Assembly (NCBI RefSeq): GCF_036881825.1
Contig: NZ_JBAJMW010000007.1
Location: forward strand, 102,886 to 166,885
Direction: 5' to 3'
Origin: Tersicoccus mangrovi
Lineage (GTDB): Bacteria > Actinomycetota > Actinomycetes > Actinomycetales > Micrococcaceae
DNA length: 64,000 nt
Position 1 is the stretch's first letter; each line of letters opens with the position of its first letter. This document shows positions 8,805-17,042 of the stretch, piece after piece. Both the position numbers and the translations under genes were made by a program. A model generated the notes under the pieces. That model had not been told where the DNA came from, ran no database searches, and saw only the letters and a program-made list of their open reading frames with translations.

Positions 8805-9037
8805 CCGAGGTCCACCGACCTGGGCAGATCGGGTCGGTCGATCGGTTCCAGATCCAGGAAGTGCCGCCCGTCGAACTGCTCGTGCACGGCCGTCAGAATG
8901 TTGCCCGACCCGTGACCGACGGCGTTGTCGAGGATGTCGCGAACCTCAGCCTCGACGGAGCGGCCATTCTTCGCGGCACGCTCGCGCAGCCTGTCATGCG
9001 TCGCGTCTGCCAGCTTGCGGACCGTGATGGTCGACAT
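8801..9037 (-). CDS. FitA/VapB-type ribbon-helix-helix antitoxin
   Basis: This 78-residue protein begins with a short strand MSTITVRKLADATHDRLRERA and a helix EAEVRDILDNAV, the pattern of Arc/MetJ-type DNA binders of the FitA class. Its C-terminal part should wrap the toxin. GAGGAGG lies six bases before the ATG. It precedes the toxin in the operon, as expected for an antitoxin that must be made in excess, and a palindrome at 9056-9074 just upstream is its likely binding site. Confidence 0.85.
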   Translation of the reverse strand: MSTITVRKLADATHDRLRERAAKNGRSVEAEVRDILDNAVGHGSGNILTAVHEQFDGRHFLDLEPIDRPDLPRSVDLG

Positions 9038-9055
9038 GAACGCCTCCTCACCGAA

Positions 9056-9074
9056 TTGACAGCAATGCTATCAA
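9056..9074. promoter_or_regulatory. Palindromic operator upstream of the fitAB-like operon
   Basis: TTGACAGCA-A-TGCTATCAA is an inverted repeat with 8 of 9 positions matching, 19 bases before the antitoxin start. FitA-type antitoxins bind such palindromes with their toxin to repress their own promoter. The assignment to this antitoxin is inferred from position. Confidence 0.6.
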
Positions 9075-9155
9075 GGATGGCGAAGCACCGGGGCGCCGTC
9101 GCTGTTCCGTCATGCGCCCTGCGGTTCTGTCAGTGGCCTGTGGCACAGTGAAAGC

Positions 9156-11243
9156 ATGACGACCACCTCGCCGACCACCACCCCGGTCGCGCAGCCCAAC
9201 CCGCTGCTGACCGCCTCCGCGCTGCCCTATGGCCTGCCCGACTACGGCGCCGTCGTGCCCGAACACTATCGGGAGGCCATCGAGGCCGGCATCGAGACCC
9301 GCCGCGCGGAGATCGAGCTGATCGTCGCCAACCCTGAGCCGGCCACGGTCGAGAACACCCTGGTACGCCTGGACACCGCCGGTCAGTTGCTGCGCCGCGC
9401 CGCGCTGGCGTTCTTCACCGTCCAGCTCGCCGACGCGACCCCCGCGATCACGGACCTGGCCGCCGCGCTCAAGCCGGCGATGCAGGCGGCCGACGACGAC
9501 GTCGTGCTCGACCGTGCCCTCTACGAGCGGATCCGCGCGGTGGATCTGACGGACGCCGACGACGAGACGCGCCGTCTCGCGGAGGACCTCCTGCGCGACG
9601 CCGTGCACCGCGGCATCGAACTCGACGACGTCGCCCAGCAGCGGGTCCGCGAGATCAACACGACCGTCGCCGAGCTGACGACCGAGTTCTCGGCCCTCGT
9701 GCAGCAGGAGGGCAACGACGCCGCGGTGCTGGTCGACAGCGCCGAGGAGCTGGACGGCCTGTCGGCGGACGACATCGCCGCCGCCGCGCAGGCCGCCGAG
9801 GAGGCCGGCCACCCCGGCCAGTACCTCATCACCCTGATCCTGCCGTCCAACCAGCCCGTCCTCGCCACTTTGACGGACGGCGCGACCCGGCGGCGCATCC
9901 ACACCGCGTCCGTCAACCGCGGGCTCGGTGCGCGGGCGGCCAACAGCGCCGAGAACGGCGGGGACGCTCCCACGTCACGCGTCGACGTCACCCCCATCGC
10001 GGCCCGCGTGGCCGCCCTGCGCGCCGAGAAGGCGCAGCTGTTCGGCTTCGCCAACTACGCCGAGTACGCCGTCGAGAACCAGACCGCGCCGGACTACGCG
10101 AGCGTCCGCGCCATGCTCGAGCGGCTCGCCCCGGCCGCCGTCCGCAACGCCGGCGACGAGCGGGACGCCCTGGCCGAGGCCGCGGGCACGGCCGTCGAGG
10201 CGTGGGACTGGTCCTTCTGGTCCGACGCGGTGCGCCGCGAGCGGTACGGCGTCGACGGCGCGGCGCTGCGCCCGTGGTTCGAGCTGGACCGCGTGCTCAC
10301 CGACGGCGTGTTCTTCGCCGCCCACGAGCTCTACGGGCTGAGCTTCACCGAGCGGACCGACCTGGTCGGCTACCACCCCGACGTGCGGGTCTGGGAGGTG
10401 CACGACGCCGACGGGACGGGTCTCGGCCTGTTCCTCGGCGACTACTGGACGCGGCCCACCAAGAACGGTGGCGCCTGGATGAACCCGATCGTCGAGCAGT
10501 CCCGCCTGCTCGGGGACAAGCCGGTGGTCGTCAACAACCTCAACCTGACGAAGCCGGCACCGGGCGAGCCCGCCCTGCTGACGCTCGACGAGGTCACCAC
10601 CTGCTTCCACGAGTTCGGCCACGCCCTGCACGGACTGCTCTCGGACGTCACGTACCGCCGGCTCAGCGGCACGGACGTGCCCCGGGACTTCGTCGAGTAC
10701 CCCTCGCAGGTCAACGAGATGTGGATGCTGTGGCCGGAGGTGCTGGCCAACTACGCGCGCCACCACCGCACCGGTGAGCCGCTGCCGGACGAGACGGTCC
10801 GGAAGCTGCTCGCCGCCCAGCAGTGGGGCGAGGGCTTTGCGACGACGGAGTACCTCGGCGCCGCGCTGCTCGACCTCGCCTGGCACGAGCAGACCGGCAT
10901 CGAGCCCGTCGCCGACCCCCTCGCCTTCGAGCAGGAGGCGCTCTCCCGGGCCGGGCTCGCCGTCGAGGCCGTGCCCCCGCGCTACCGCACCGGCTACTTC
11001 AAGCACATCTTCGCCAGCGAGTACGCGGCCGGCTACTACTCCTACATCTGGTCCGAGGTGCTCGACGCGGACACCGTCGAGTGGTTCCGCGAGAACGGCG
11101 GCCTGACCCGCGAGAACGGCGACACGTTCCGCCGCGAGCTGCTTGGACGCGGCAACAGTCGTGACCCGCTCGCCTCGTTTCGGGCGTTCCGTGGGCGCGA
11201 CGCCGCGGTCGAGCCGCTCCTGACCCGCCGGGGGCTCGGCTGA
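9156..11243 (+). CDS. M3 family metallopeptidase (peptidyl-dipeptidase Dcp / oligopeptidase A type)
   Basis: The 695-residue length is right for this zinc oligopeptidase family. The zinc site HEFGHALH starts at residue 485, with the third ligand Glu expected in the following FVEYPSQVNEMW segment. KNGGAWMNP and SEYAAGYYSYIWSEV near the C-terminus are further M3 signatures. There is no signal peptide, so it should degrade short peptides in the cytoplasm. Its TGA shares a base with the ATG of the RelA/SpoT-type gene (TGATGA), tying peptide turnover to a nucleotide-alarmone protein in one transcript. Confidence 0.92.
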   Translation: MTTTSPTTTPVAQPNPLLTASALPYGLPDYGAVVPEHYREAIEAGIETRRAEIELIVANPEPATVENTLVRLDTAGQLLRRAALAFFTVQLADATPAITDLAAALKPAMQAADDDVVLDRALYERIRAVDLTDADDETRRLAEDLLRDAVHRGIELDDVAQQRVREINTTVAELTTEFSALVQQEGNDAAVLVDSAEELDGLSADDIAAAAQAAEEAGHPGQYLITLILPSNQPVLATLTDGATRRRIHTASVNRGLGARAANSAENGGDAPTSRVDVTPIAARVAALRAEKAQLFGFANYAEYAVENQTAPDYASVRAMLERLAPAAVRNAGDERDALAEAAGTAVEAWDWSFWSDAVRRERYGVDGAALRPWFELDRVLTDGVFFAAHELYGLSFTERTDLVGYHPDVRVWEVHDADGTGLGLFLGDYWTRPTKNGGAWMNPIVEQSRLLGDKPVVVNNLNLTKPAPGEPALLTLDEVTTCFHEFGHALHGLLSDVTYRRLSGTDVPRDFVEYPSQVNEMWMLWPEVLANYARHHRTGEPLPDETVRKLLAAQQWGEGFATTEYLGAALLDLAWHEQTGIEPVADPLAFEQEALSRAGLAVEAVPPRYRTGYFKHIFASEYAAGYYSYIWSEVLDADTVEWFRENGGLTRENGDTFRRELLGRGNSRDPLASFRAFRGRDAAVEPLLTRRGLG

Positions 11244-12301
11244 TGACCGACCGGAACGACCGCACCACCCCCGCCGCGCCGGCCCACTCCCCTGCCGGCG
11301 CCACGCGGCAGACGCGTCCGCGGACCGCGGAGACAAGCGTCGTGCCCACCGAGCGGGACATCGCCCGTGCGGTCGAGGACCTGTACGCCCGCCGGATGCC
11401 GGACTGGGAGCAGGCACGGAAGCGGGCGCAGGGCGTGCTGACCCGGGTCGCCCGGGCGACCACCGCGGGCGGTGACGCCAGCCGGCTCGACGTCAGCCAG
11501 TCCCGCATCAAGGACCGGCTCCGGGCCGCGGACAAGATGCGCCGGGTGCTGCGCGACGAGCCCGAGCTGGCGCCGTTCGTCCGGTCCGACCCCGAGCGCG
11601 TGGTGCCCGACGTCGTCGGCCTCAAGGTGCTCTGCAAGACGCCCCGCGACCTGGCCGACGTGGTGGAGGCGCTGCGGGAGTACTGCGCGTCCGCCGACTC
11701 GGACGTCGATCTCATCCAGGTGCGCGACTACGTCTCCGCCCCGAAGGAATCCGGCTACCGGGCGTTCCACCTGCTGATGCGGGTGCCCATCGACGGGACG
11801 GACGGGCCCGACGCGGTGAGCGTCGAGGTGCAGGTCAAGACCCGGTTGCAGGACGCGTGGAGCGAGCTGACCCACGAGGACATGTACAAGCCCGGCGGCG
11901 CCCTGAAACCGGACCGCTTCCACACCTCGGTGGCGCGGGCGATGGCGGGACTGCTGTCCGAGGTGGACATGCTCGCGGACGAGCTGGCCACGGAGCTGGA
12001 CGCCCGCACCGAGGGCGGCGAGGAACGCCGGGAAGCGGTCGTGATCGACGGCGAGGCGGCGACCCACCGGGGCCGGCGCACCGTCACCGTGCGCACGACG
12101 GGGGCCCGCTTCGCCCTCGCCGTGGACGCGGAAGGCCGGCAGGGCCTCATCCCGGCCCCGCGGATCAAGGAACTGCTCGGCAGTGACGCGCGCATCGACG
12201 TCGACGACCACCTGGATGTCGGCGACGAGCTGACCGTCGACGTCGAGGAGAACAGCAAGGGCCTCTACTACTACCCGGTGGAGTTGCCGGCGCGGGACTG
12301 A
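11243..12301 (+). CDS. RelA/SpoT-domain protein (small alarmone synthetase-like) with C-terminal OB-like domain
   Basis: Residues of about 85-235 form a (p)ppGpp synthetase-type domain: SRIKDRLRAADKMRR (ATP side), DVVGLKVLCK with Asp at about 123, YVSAPKESGYRAFH with the guanine-stacking Tyr, and SVEVQVKT with Glu 195, followed by WSELTHEDMYK. There is no HD hydrolase domain. After about residue 255 comes a beta-rich stretch (TVTVRTTGARFALAV, GLIPAPRIKELLG, VGDELTVDV) that looks like an S1/OB fold. The usual Arg in the GxR position is Lys here. It could make or bind pppGpp or a related nucleotide; activity is not proven. Confidence 0.78.
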   Translation: MTDRNDRTTPAAPAHSPAGATRQTRPRTAETSVVPTERDIARAVEDLYARRMPDWEQARKRAQGVLTRVARATTAGGDASRLDVSQSRIKDRLRAADKMRRVLRDEPELAPFVRSDPERVVPDVVGLKVLCKTPRDLADVVEALREYCASADSDVDLIQVRDYVSAPKESGYRAFHLLMRVPIDGTDGPDAVSVEVQVKTRLQDAWSELTHEDMYKPGGALKPDRFHTSVARAMAGLLSEVDMLADELATELDARTEGGEERREAVVIDGEAATHRGRRTVTVRTTGARFALAVDAEGRQGLIPAPRIKELLGSDARIDVDDHLDVGDELTVDVEENSKGLYYYPVELPARD

Positions 12302-12428
12302 ACGGCGGCGCGGAACTGCCGTCGGCGCGGCCGGCGGCGCTGCACGGCCGCGACGGAGCTCGGCGCGACCGGACTCACGCGACCGGCGCCGGGCTGCGGC
12401 ACCGGCCATGTGCTGGCGGAGCGTCAGC

Positions 12429-13745
12429 TCAGTCGGCCCGGATGCCGATGTCGAAGCCGTGCCGGATGAGCCGATCGGCCAGCACATCACCGAGGGCGAA
12501 CGACGGGGTCAGCACCCCGCCACGCCCGGCGTCGCCCTCACCGGCGGCCAGCGCCAGGGCGGTCTGGCCGAGCATGATCGCGGTGCCGTCGTAGCCCGGG
12601 TCGTGGCGTGCGCCGACGCGGGAGCGGACGGTCGTGCCGCTGCTCGTCTCGGCCACGGCCTCGAGCAGGAAGCGTCCGTTGGCACGGGCCCGCTCGCTCG
12701 GACCCTCACCGGCGGCCGGCAGCAGCCGGTCCCACACGGGGTCGAGCGCCGGAACGGCCAGCGCCGCGAACCCGAGCGCCATCAGCCGCCGCAGCGCCCG
12801 TGCTCGGAGCGCACCGCGCATGCCTCGTCCGGTGTCGGTGACCTCGCGGTAGCGGAACCGCGATCCGTAGGCGCCGCCGGTCAGGGCGTTGCTGCGCCGC
12901 ACCAGCGGCTCGTTGTAGCTGGCCATGAAGAACGGCCCGAACCAGATGCCGTCGTCCTCGACCCCGAAGCGGGAGCGGCTGCTGCGCCGGTCGGTCCGGG
13001 CAGAGCTGCTCCTTCCCGGCTCCGCCGGGTCGAGGGCGTGCGGGTCCAGCATCGTCCGCGCCGCCGCACGGTCCGCGCGCGCCTCGGCCATCTGCGTGCG
13101 CGCCGAGGCGACCGTGCCGCCGCTGGCGCCCCCGCGCATCCGCCGCACGTGGGTCGTGACGTCGGTGAGCTCCCCCAGCCCGTGGGCCCGCGCGTGGGCG
13201 GCCGCCCGGGCCACGCCCAGGTCCGAGGGGATGGAGTCGAAGCCGCACGAGTGCACGATGCGGGCGCCGGTGCGCCGGGCCGTCTCGTCGGCCGCGTCCA
13301 TGCTGCGCCGGACGAACAGCACCTCCCCGGTCAGGTCCGCGTAGTCGGTGCCGGCCTCCGCGCAGGCGCGCACGAGCGGTAGCCCGTGCGTCGCGTAGGG
13401 ACCGACGGTGGTGACGACGACGCGGGTGCGCTCGGCCATCGCTCGCAGCCCCGCCTCGGCGCCGGCGTCGACGACGATGATGGGCCAGCCCGACGCGCCG
13501 GACGGCAGGGCCGCCCGCACCTCCTCCAGCCGTGCCCGGTTGCGTCCGGCCAGGGCGATCCGCACGGGTTCTCCCGCCGGCCTGCCGGGCTCGGCGGCGG
13601 CGTGCGCGGCCAGGTGCCCCGCCGTCAGCCGGCCGACGAAGCCGGTGGCGCCGAACAGGACGATGTCGAACTCGCGCGCCGCGGAGGGCGCGGCGTCGGT
13701 ATCCGGCCGGGTATCGGGCTGGGGGTCGGACGGCGTCGCGGTCAT
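12429..13745 (-). CDS. Saccharopine dehydrogenase-like / trans-acting enoyl reductase family protein
   Basis: The 438-residue protein opens with a Rossmann site FDIVLFGATGFVGRLTAGHLA (about residues 28-48), then ALAGRNR, a VVVTTVGPYATHGLPLVRACAEAGTDYADLTGE block and HSCGFDSIPSDLG. These are the signatures of the saccharopine dehydrogenase-like proteins that serve as trans enoyl reductases for mycobacterial lipids, not of true lysine enzymes. ATG 13745 overlaps the hydrolase stop. As the third gene of an operon with a Baeyer-Villiger monooxygenase and an ester hydrolase, it probably acts on a fatty or polyketide-like ketone. Confidence 0.82.
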   Translation of the reverse strand: MTATPSDPQPDTRPDTDAAPSAAREFDIVLFGATGFVGRLTAGHLAAHAAAEPGRPAGEPVRIALAGRNRARLEEVRAALPSGASGWPIIVVDAGAEAGLRAMAERTRVVVTTVGPYATHGLPLVRACAEAGTDYADLTGEVLFVRRSMDAADETARRTGARIVHSCGFDSIPSDLGVARAAAHARAHGLGELTDVTTHVRRMRGGASGGTVASARTQMAEARADRAAARTMLDPHALDPAEPGRSSSARTDRRSSRSRFGVEDDGIWFGPFFMASYNEPLVRRSNALTGGAYGSRFRYREVTDTGRGMRGALRARALRRLMALGFAALAVPALDPVWDRLLPAAGEGPSERARANGRFLLEAVAETSSGTTVRSRVGARHDPGYDGTAIMLGQTALALAAGEGDAGRGGVLTPSFALGDVLADRLIRHGFDIGIRAD

Positions 13746-14650
13746 CGGTCGCTGGTCTCCGGGTCGTGGTCGGGATGCGGGGCGGCATCGGGGGTGTCGT
13801 CGACGCCGTCGCCGGTGGTATCGCTGTTCGCGGCCCAGAACGTCTGGATGAGCCGGGAGAACTCCTCGGCCCGTTCCACCTGGGGCAGGTGACCGGTGTT
13901 GGGGAAGACATGCAGCGTGGCGTTGGGCAGTGCGGTGGCGACCGCCTCGGAGTGGGCGATCGGCAGGATGAGGTCCTTCTGACCCCACAGCACGAAGGTC
14001 GGGATGTCGAGCTCGACCATCCGGGCGAGCAGCTCCCGGCGCCATCGGGCCCGCACGCCCCACAGGTTGCCCATCCCGTTCAGGGTCGTCAGCATCACGT
14101 CCGGGCCGTGGGGCCGCCGGGCGAACCGCATGCCGCGGTCGAGCCGCTCCGGCGTCACCAGTTCCCGGCTGACGTAGAGGCCGCGCTCGGCGTTGTAGAT
14201 CTGCTTCGTGTTGGGCCGCTTGAGCAGGAACCGCCCGAGGGGGCGGATCGCCATGAGCCGCAGTGCGGGCGTCACGGTGCGGCCGAAGCCCGCGCTGTTC
14301 GCGAGGACGAGGGTGCGCACGCGTTCGGGGGCGAGGGCGGCGACCTGCATCGCGACGGCCCCGCCCATCGAGTTGCCGACGAGGTGTGCGCGCTCGATGC
14401 CGAGTTCGGTCATCACGCCGAGCACGGCGCGGGCCATCGTCTCCATCGTGTTGGGTGCCGTCGGCGGTCCCGACTCACCGAACCCGGGCAGGTCCACGCT
14501 CGTCACCCGGAAGTGCGGCGAGAGCAGCTCGTGCTGTTCGTCCCAGTCCTCGAGGCTGCGGGCGATGCCGTGCAGCAGCACGACGTCGGGCCCCTCCCCG
14601 GTGGTCCGGTACCGCAGGTCGGCGCCCTCGACCGTCATCCTGTCCATCAT
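13742..14650 (-). CDS. Alpha/beta hydrolase
   Basis: The 302-residue protein has the full alpha/beta-hydrolase triad: oxyanion HGIARS (about residue 28), nucleophile elbow GNSMGG (Ser about 93), Asp in WGQKD (about 228) and His in NTGHLPQVE (about 257). It sits directly after the flavin monooxygenase gene, with which it overlaps (ATGA). A Baeyer-Villiger enzyme turns a ketone into an ester, and a hydrolase then splits the ester, so the pairing is functionally sensible. No signal peptide is seen. The natural ester is unknown. Confidence 0.87.
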   Translation of the reverse strand: MMDRMTVEGADLRYRTTGEGPDVVLLHGIARSLEDWDEQHELLSPHFRVTSVDLPGFGESGPPTAPNTMETMARAVLGVMTELGIERAHLVGNSMGGAVAMQVAALAPERVRTLVLANSAGFGRTVTPALRLMAIRPLGRFLLKRPNTKQIYNAERGLYVSRELVTPERLDRGMRFARRPHGPDVMLTTLNGMGNLWGVRARWRRELLARMVELDIPTFVLWGQKDLILPIAHSEAVATALPNATLHVFPNTGHLPQVERAEEFSRLIQTFWAANSDTTGDGVDDTPDAAPHPDHDPETSDR

Positions 14651-16215
14651 GCGACCACTTTCTCATTCACAGGCGTGCGGGTGGTGGCGGTGCCGGCAGT
14701 GCCGGAGGATCGGGTGAAGCGCAGGCCACGCCCGGTGATCCGGCCCCAGCGGAACATCGCCAGGTCCAGCAGGTAGTTCTGGTTGATCCTCCACGGTGCC
14801 TTCGGTCCCTGCCGCGGCAGCACGTCGACGCTGCGGTTGATGTACCCAGAATTCAAGTCCAGCAGCGGCGTCCGCGCCTCGGTCGGCACGTCGGGGGCCA
14901 CCGGCGTCACGACGTCGGCGTGCCGGCGCTGCATCCGCGTGAGCACCCGGACGAGGAACCGGTTGACCAGATCGATCTTCAGGGTCCACGAGGCGTTCGT
15001 GTAGCCGATCGCCAGGGCCAGGTTCGGGACGCCGTCGAGCATGGCGCCCTGGTAGGTGAGCCGCTGCGACGGGTCCACGGTCTGCCCGTCGACCCGCAGC
15101 GTCATGCCGCCGAGCAGCTGCAGCCGCAGGCCCGTGGCGGTGACGATGATGTCGGCGGGCAGGGTGCGGCCCGAGGTGAGGCGGATGCCGTCGGCGGTGA
15201 ACCGGTCGATGGTGTCGGTGACGACCTCGGCCTTGCCGTCCCGGATGCTGCGGAACAGGTCTCCGTCGGGCACCGCGCACAGCCGCTGGTCCCACGGGTT
15301 GTAGGGCGGCAGGAAGTGGGTGTCCACGTCGTAGTCCTGCGGCAGCTTGCGCGTCACCGCGGTCAGCAGCTGCTTCTTCATCACCTCGGGGCGGCGTCGG
15401 CTGAGCTGGTAGCTGGCCATCTGCATCATGACGTTGCGCCAGCGCAGCAGCGGTTCGACGACGGGCGTCGGCAGCCGGCGGCGCAGCTTCACGGCGGTGC
15501 GGTCCATCGACGGCAGGCTGAAGATCCACGTCGGCGTGCGCTGCAGCATCGTCACGTGCGCGCCGAGCTTCGCCAGGGCGGGCACGAGGGTCACCGCGGT
15601 GGCGCCGCTGCCGATGACGACGACGTGGCGGCCGTCGACGTCGAGCCCGTCGGGCCACTGCTGCGGGTGCACGAGCCGGCCGCCGAAGTCCGCGGCACCG
15701 AGGAACTCGGGCGTGTACCCGGCGTCGTACCGGTAGTAGCCGGCGCAGACGTAGAGGAAGCCGGTGGTCATCGTCGTGGTGCGCCCGTCCCGCTCGACGG
15801 TGACGGTCCAGCGGCCGGTCCCGGAGTCGAAGGCGGCCTCGACGACACGGTGCCCGTAGCGGATCAGCCGGTCCACGCCGCGTTCGCGCGCGGTGTCGCG
15901 GACGTACTCGAGGATGTCCGGCCCCGAGGCCAGCGCGCTCGCCTCGCGCCACGGGCGGAAGGAGTAGCCGAGGGTGAGCATGTCCGAGTCGGAGCGCACG
16001 CCCGGGTACCGGAACAGGTCCCAGGTGCCGCCGAGGGATTCGCGCGCCTCGAGGATCGCCAGGGACTTCTCGGGGAACCGCTCCCCCAGCGTCACGGCCG
16101 CCCCGATGCCGGAGAGCCCGGCGCCGATGATGAGCAGGTCGACGTGCTCGGAACCCTCGCGTTCGTGGTCGGCACGCTCGACCGGGGTGGACTCGGTACG
16201 GGACGACGTCGTCAT
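14647..16215 (-). CDS. ethA: EthA-like Baeyer-Villiger flavin monooxygenase
   Basis: The 522-residue flavoprotein has two dinucleotide sites, GAGLSGIG (about residue 31, FAD) and VIGSGATAVT (about 200, NADPH), and between them the Baeyer-Villiger fingerprint FxGxxxHxxxW (F177 to W187). RYPGVRSDSD and TATGLRLQLLGG also match EthA, the monooxygenase that activates ethionamide in Mycobacterium tuberculosis. It should insert oxygen next to a ketone using NADPH and O2. It is divergent from an EthR-like repressor across 69 bases and leads an operon with a hydrolase and a reductase. Residue similarity is clear; substrate is inferred only by class. Confidence 0.9.
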   Translation of the reverse strand: MTTSSRTESTPVERADHEREGSEHVDLLIIGAGLSGIGAAVTLGERFPEKSLAILEARESLGGTWDLFRYPGVRSDSDMLTLGYSFRPWREASALASGPDILEYVRDTARERGVDRLIRYGHRVVEAAFDSGTGRWTVTVERDGRTTTMTTGFLYVCAGYYRYDAGYTPEFLGAADFGGRLVHPQQWPDGLDVDGRHVVVIGSGATAVTLVPALAKLGAHVTMLQRTPTWIFSLPSMDRTAVKLRRRLPTPVVEPLLRWRNVMMQMASYQLSRRRPEVMKKQLLTAVTRKLPQDYDVDTHFLPPYNPWDQRLCAVPDGDLFRSIRDGKAEVVTDTIDRFTADGIRLTSGRTLPADIIVTATGLRLQLLGGMTLRVDGQTVDPSQRLTYQGAMLDGVPNLALAIGYTNASWTLKIDLVNRFLVRVLTRMQRRHADVVTPVAPDVPTEARTPLLDLNSGYINRSVDVLPRQGPKAPWRINQNYLLDLAMFRWGRITGRGLRFTRSSGTAGTATTRTPVNEKVVA

Positions 16216-16253
16216 GACGCCACGCTATCAACACCCTGTCGAGAGTTACAGGG
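16216..16253. promoter_or_regulatory. EthR-type operator in the ethA-ethR intergenic region
   Basis: Read on the minus strand, this stretch contains CTCGACA and then GTTGATAGCGTGG, which closely resembles one end of the mycobacterial EthR operator as I remember it. On the plus strand CCCTGT (16234-16239) and ACAGGG (16248-16253) form an inverted repeat. The site lies directly before the ethA start, where a bound repressor would block both genes. Confidence 0.6.
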
Positions 16254-16272
16254 GCTGGAGGTTACCGGATCG

Positions 16273-16278
16273 TAGACT
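16273..16278 (+). promoter_or_regulatory. -10 box of ethR, leaderless start
   Basis: TAGACT ends six bases before the ATG of the TetR-family gene, so transcription would begin at or next to the start codon. No Shine-Dalgarno is present. A good -35 is not visible, which fits a weak autoregulated promoter. Confidence 0.5.
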
Positions 16279-16284
16279 GGCGCC

Positions 16285-16929
16285 ATGACCGAGCCCTCTG
16301 CCGACCTGCCGCTCGGCCGCCGCAGCCGCTCCCGGCCGCACGGCGACGAGCGCGAAGGCAGGATCCTCGCCACGGCCGAACGGCTGCTGGCGGACCGGTC
16401 GCTGCAGGAGATCTCGATCGGCGAACTCGCCGCGGGCGCCGGCATCTCGCGGCCGACGTTCTACTTCTACTTCGCCTCGAAGGAGGACGTGCTGATCGCC
16501 CTCGTCGAGAACGTGGTCGACGAGGCGGAGGCAACCGTCGGACGCCTGTTCTCGGGCGCGCCCGCGGACAGCGCCGAGCGCTGGCGCGGCGTGATCCAGG
16601 GCTACCACGACGTGTTCGGGCGGCACCGGCGGCTGAGCGAGACCCTGATCGAGGCCCGGCACGTGTGGCCGAAGCTCTCCGCCGTGTGGGCCGGGGTGCA
16701 GGACTACTGGGTCGAGAACACGGCGCGGGCGATCGAATCCGAGCGCGCCCACGGCAACGCCCCGGCCGGACTGCCGGCCCGCGACATCGCCACCGCGCTG
16801 CTCCAGCTCAACGAGCGCGTCATCCAGGCGGACCTGGCGCAGGAGCCGTTGCGGCTGGCGAGCGACGCTGTCGTGCCCACCCTGCTCCACCTGTGGCACA
16901 CCGCGATCTACGGGGTACCGCCGGCCTGA
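16285..16929 (+). CDS. ethR: EthR-like TetR family transcriptional repressor
   Basis: The 214-residue protein begins PLGRRSRSRPHGDEREGRILATAERLLADRSL and has the helix-turn-helix ISIGELAAGAGISRPTFYFYF (about residues 45-65), nearly the same as mycobacterial EthR, including the length and the C-terminal LPARDIATALLQLNERVI and HLWHTAIYG. The C-terminal half should form the hydrophobic ligand tunnel of EthR. It is divergent from the ethA-like gene and is expected to repress it and itself until a ligand binds. Confidence 0.88.
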   Translation: MTEPSADLPLGRRSRSRPHGDEREGRILATAERLLADRSLQEISIGELAAGAGISRPTFYFYFASKEDVLIALVENVVDEAEATVGRLFSGAPADSAERWRGVIQGYHDVFGRHRRLSETLIEARHVWPKLSAVWAGVQDYWVENTARAIESERAHGNAPAGLPARDIATALLQLNERVIQADLAQEPLRLASDAVVPTLLHLWHTAIYGVPPA

Positions 16930-16943
16930 CCGGCCCGAACGCC

Positions 16944-16964
16944 AATGTGGACAGCGTTCACATT
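16944..16964. promoter_or_regulatory. TetR-type operator palindrome
   Basis: AATGTGGAC-AGC-GTTCACATT is an inverted repeat with 8 of 9 matching positions. It covers the -35 box and spacer of the promoter of the next gene, so a bound repressor would exclude RNA polymerase. The regulator is not known; the ethR-like gene ends 14 bases upstream but its own operator looks different. Confidence 0.55.
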
Positions 16965-16976
16965 GTGGCCTAGGCT
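16948..16976 (+). promoter_or_regulatory. Sigma-A-type promoter of the VOC gene
   Basis: TGGACA (16948-16953), a 17-base spacer and TAGGCT (16971-16976) form a good housekeeping promoter. Transcription would begin near 16983 and leave a leader of about 60 bases before the GTG start. Confidence 0.6.
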
Positions 16977-17042
16977 CGCGGTGACATCGACTCGCTGCGG
17001 CATGGCCGCACGGTGACACGCCCCGCCGACAGGAGCACTCTC

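Noticed and set aside
12302..12428. GC-rich inverted segments between the convergent synthetase and reductase genes as a terminator
   Set aside because: Several short GGC/GCC pairings are possible but none gives a clear single stem.
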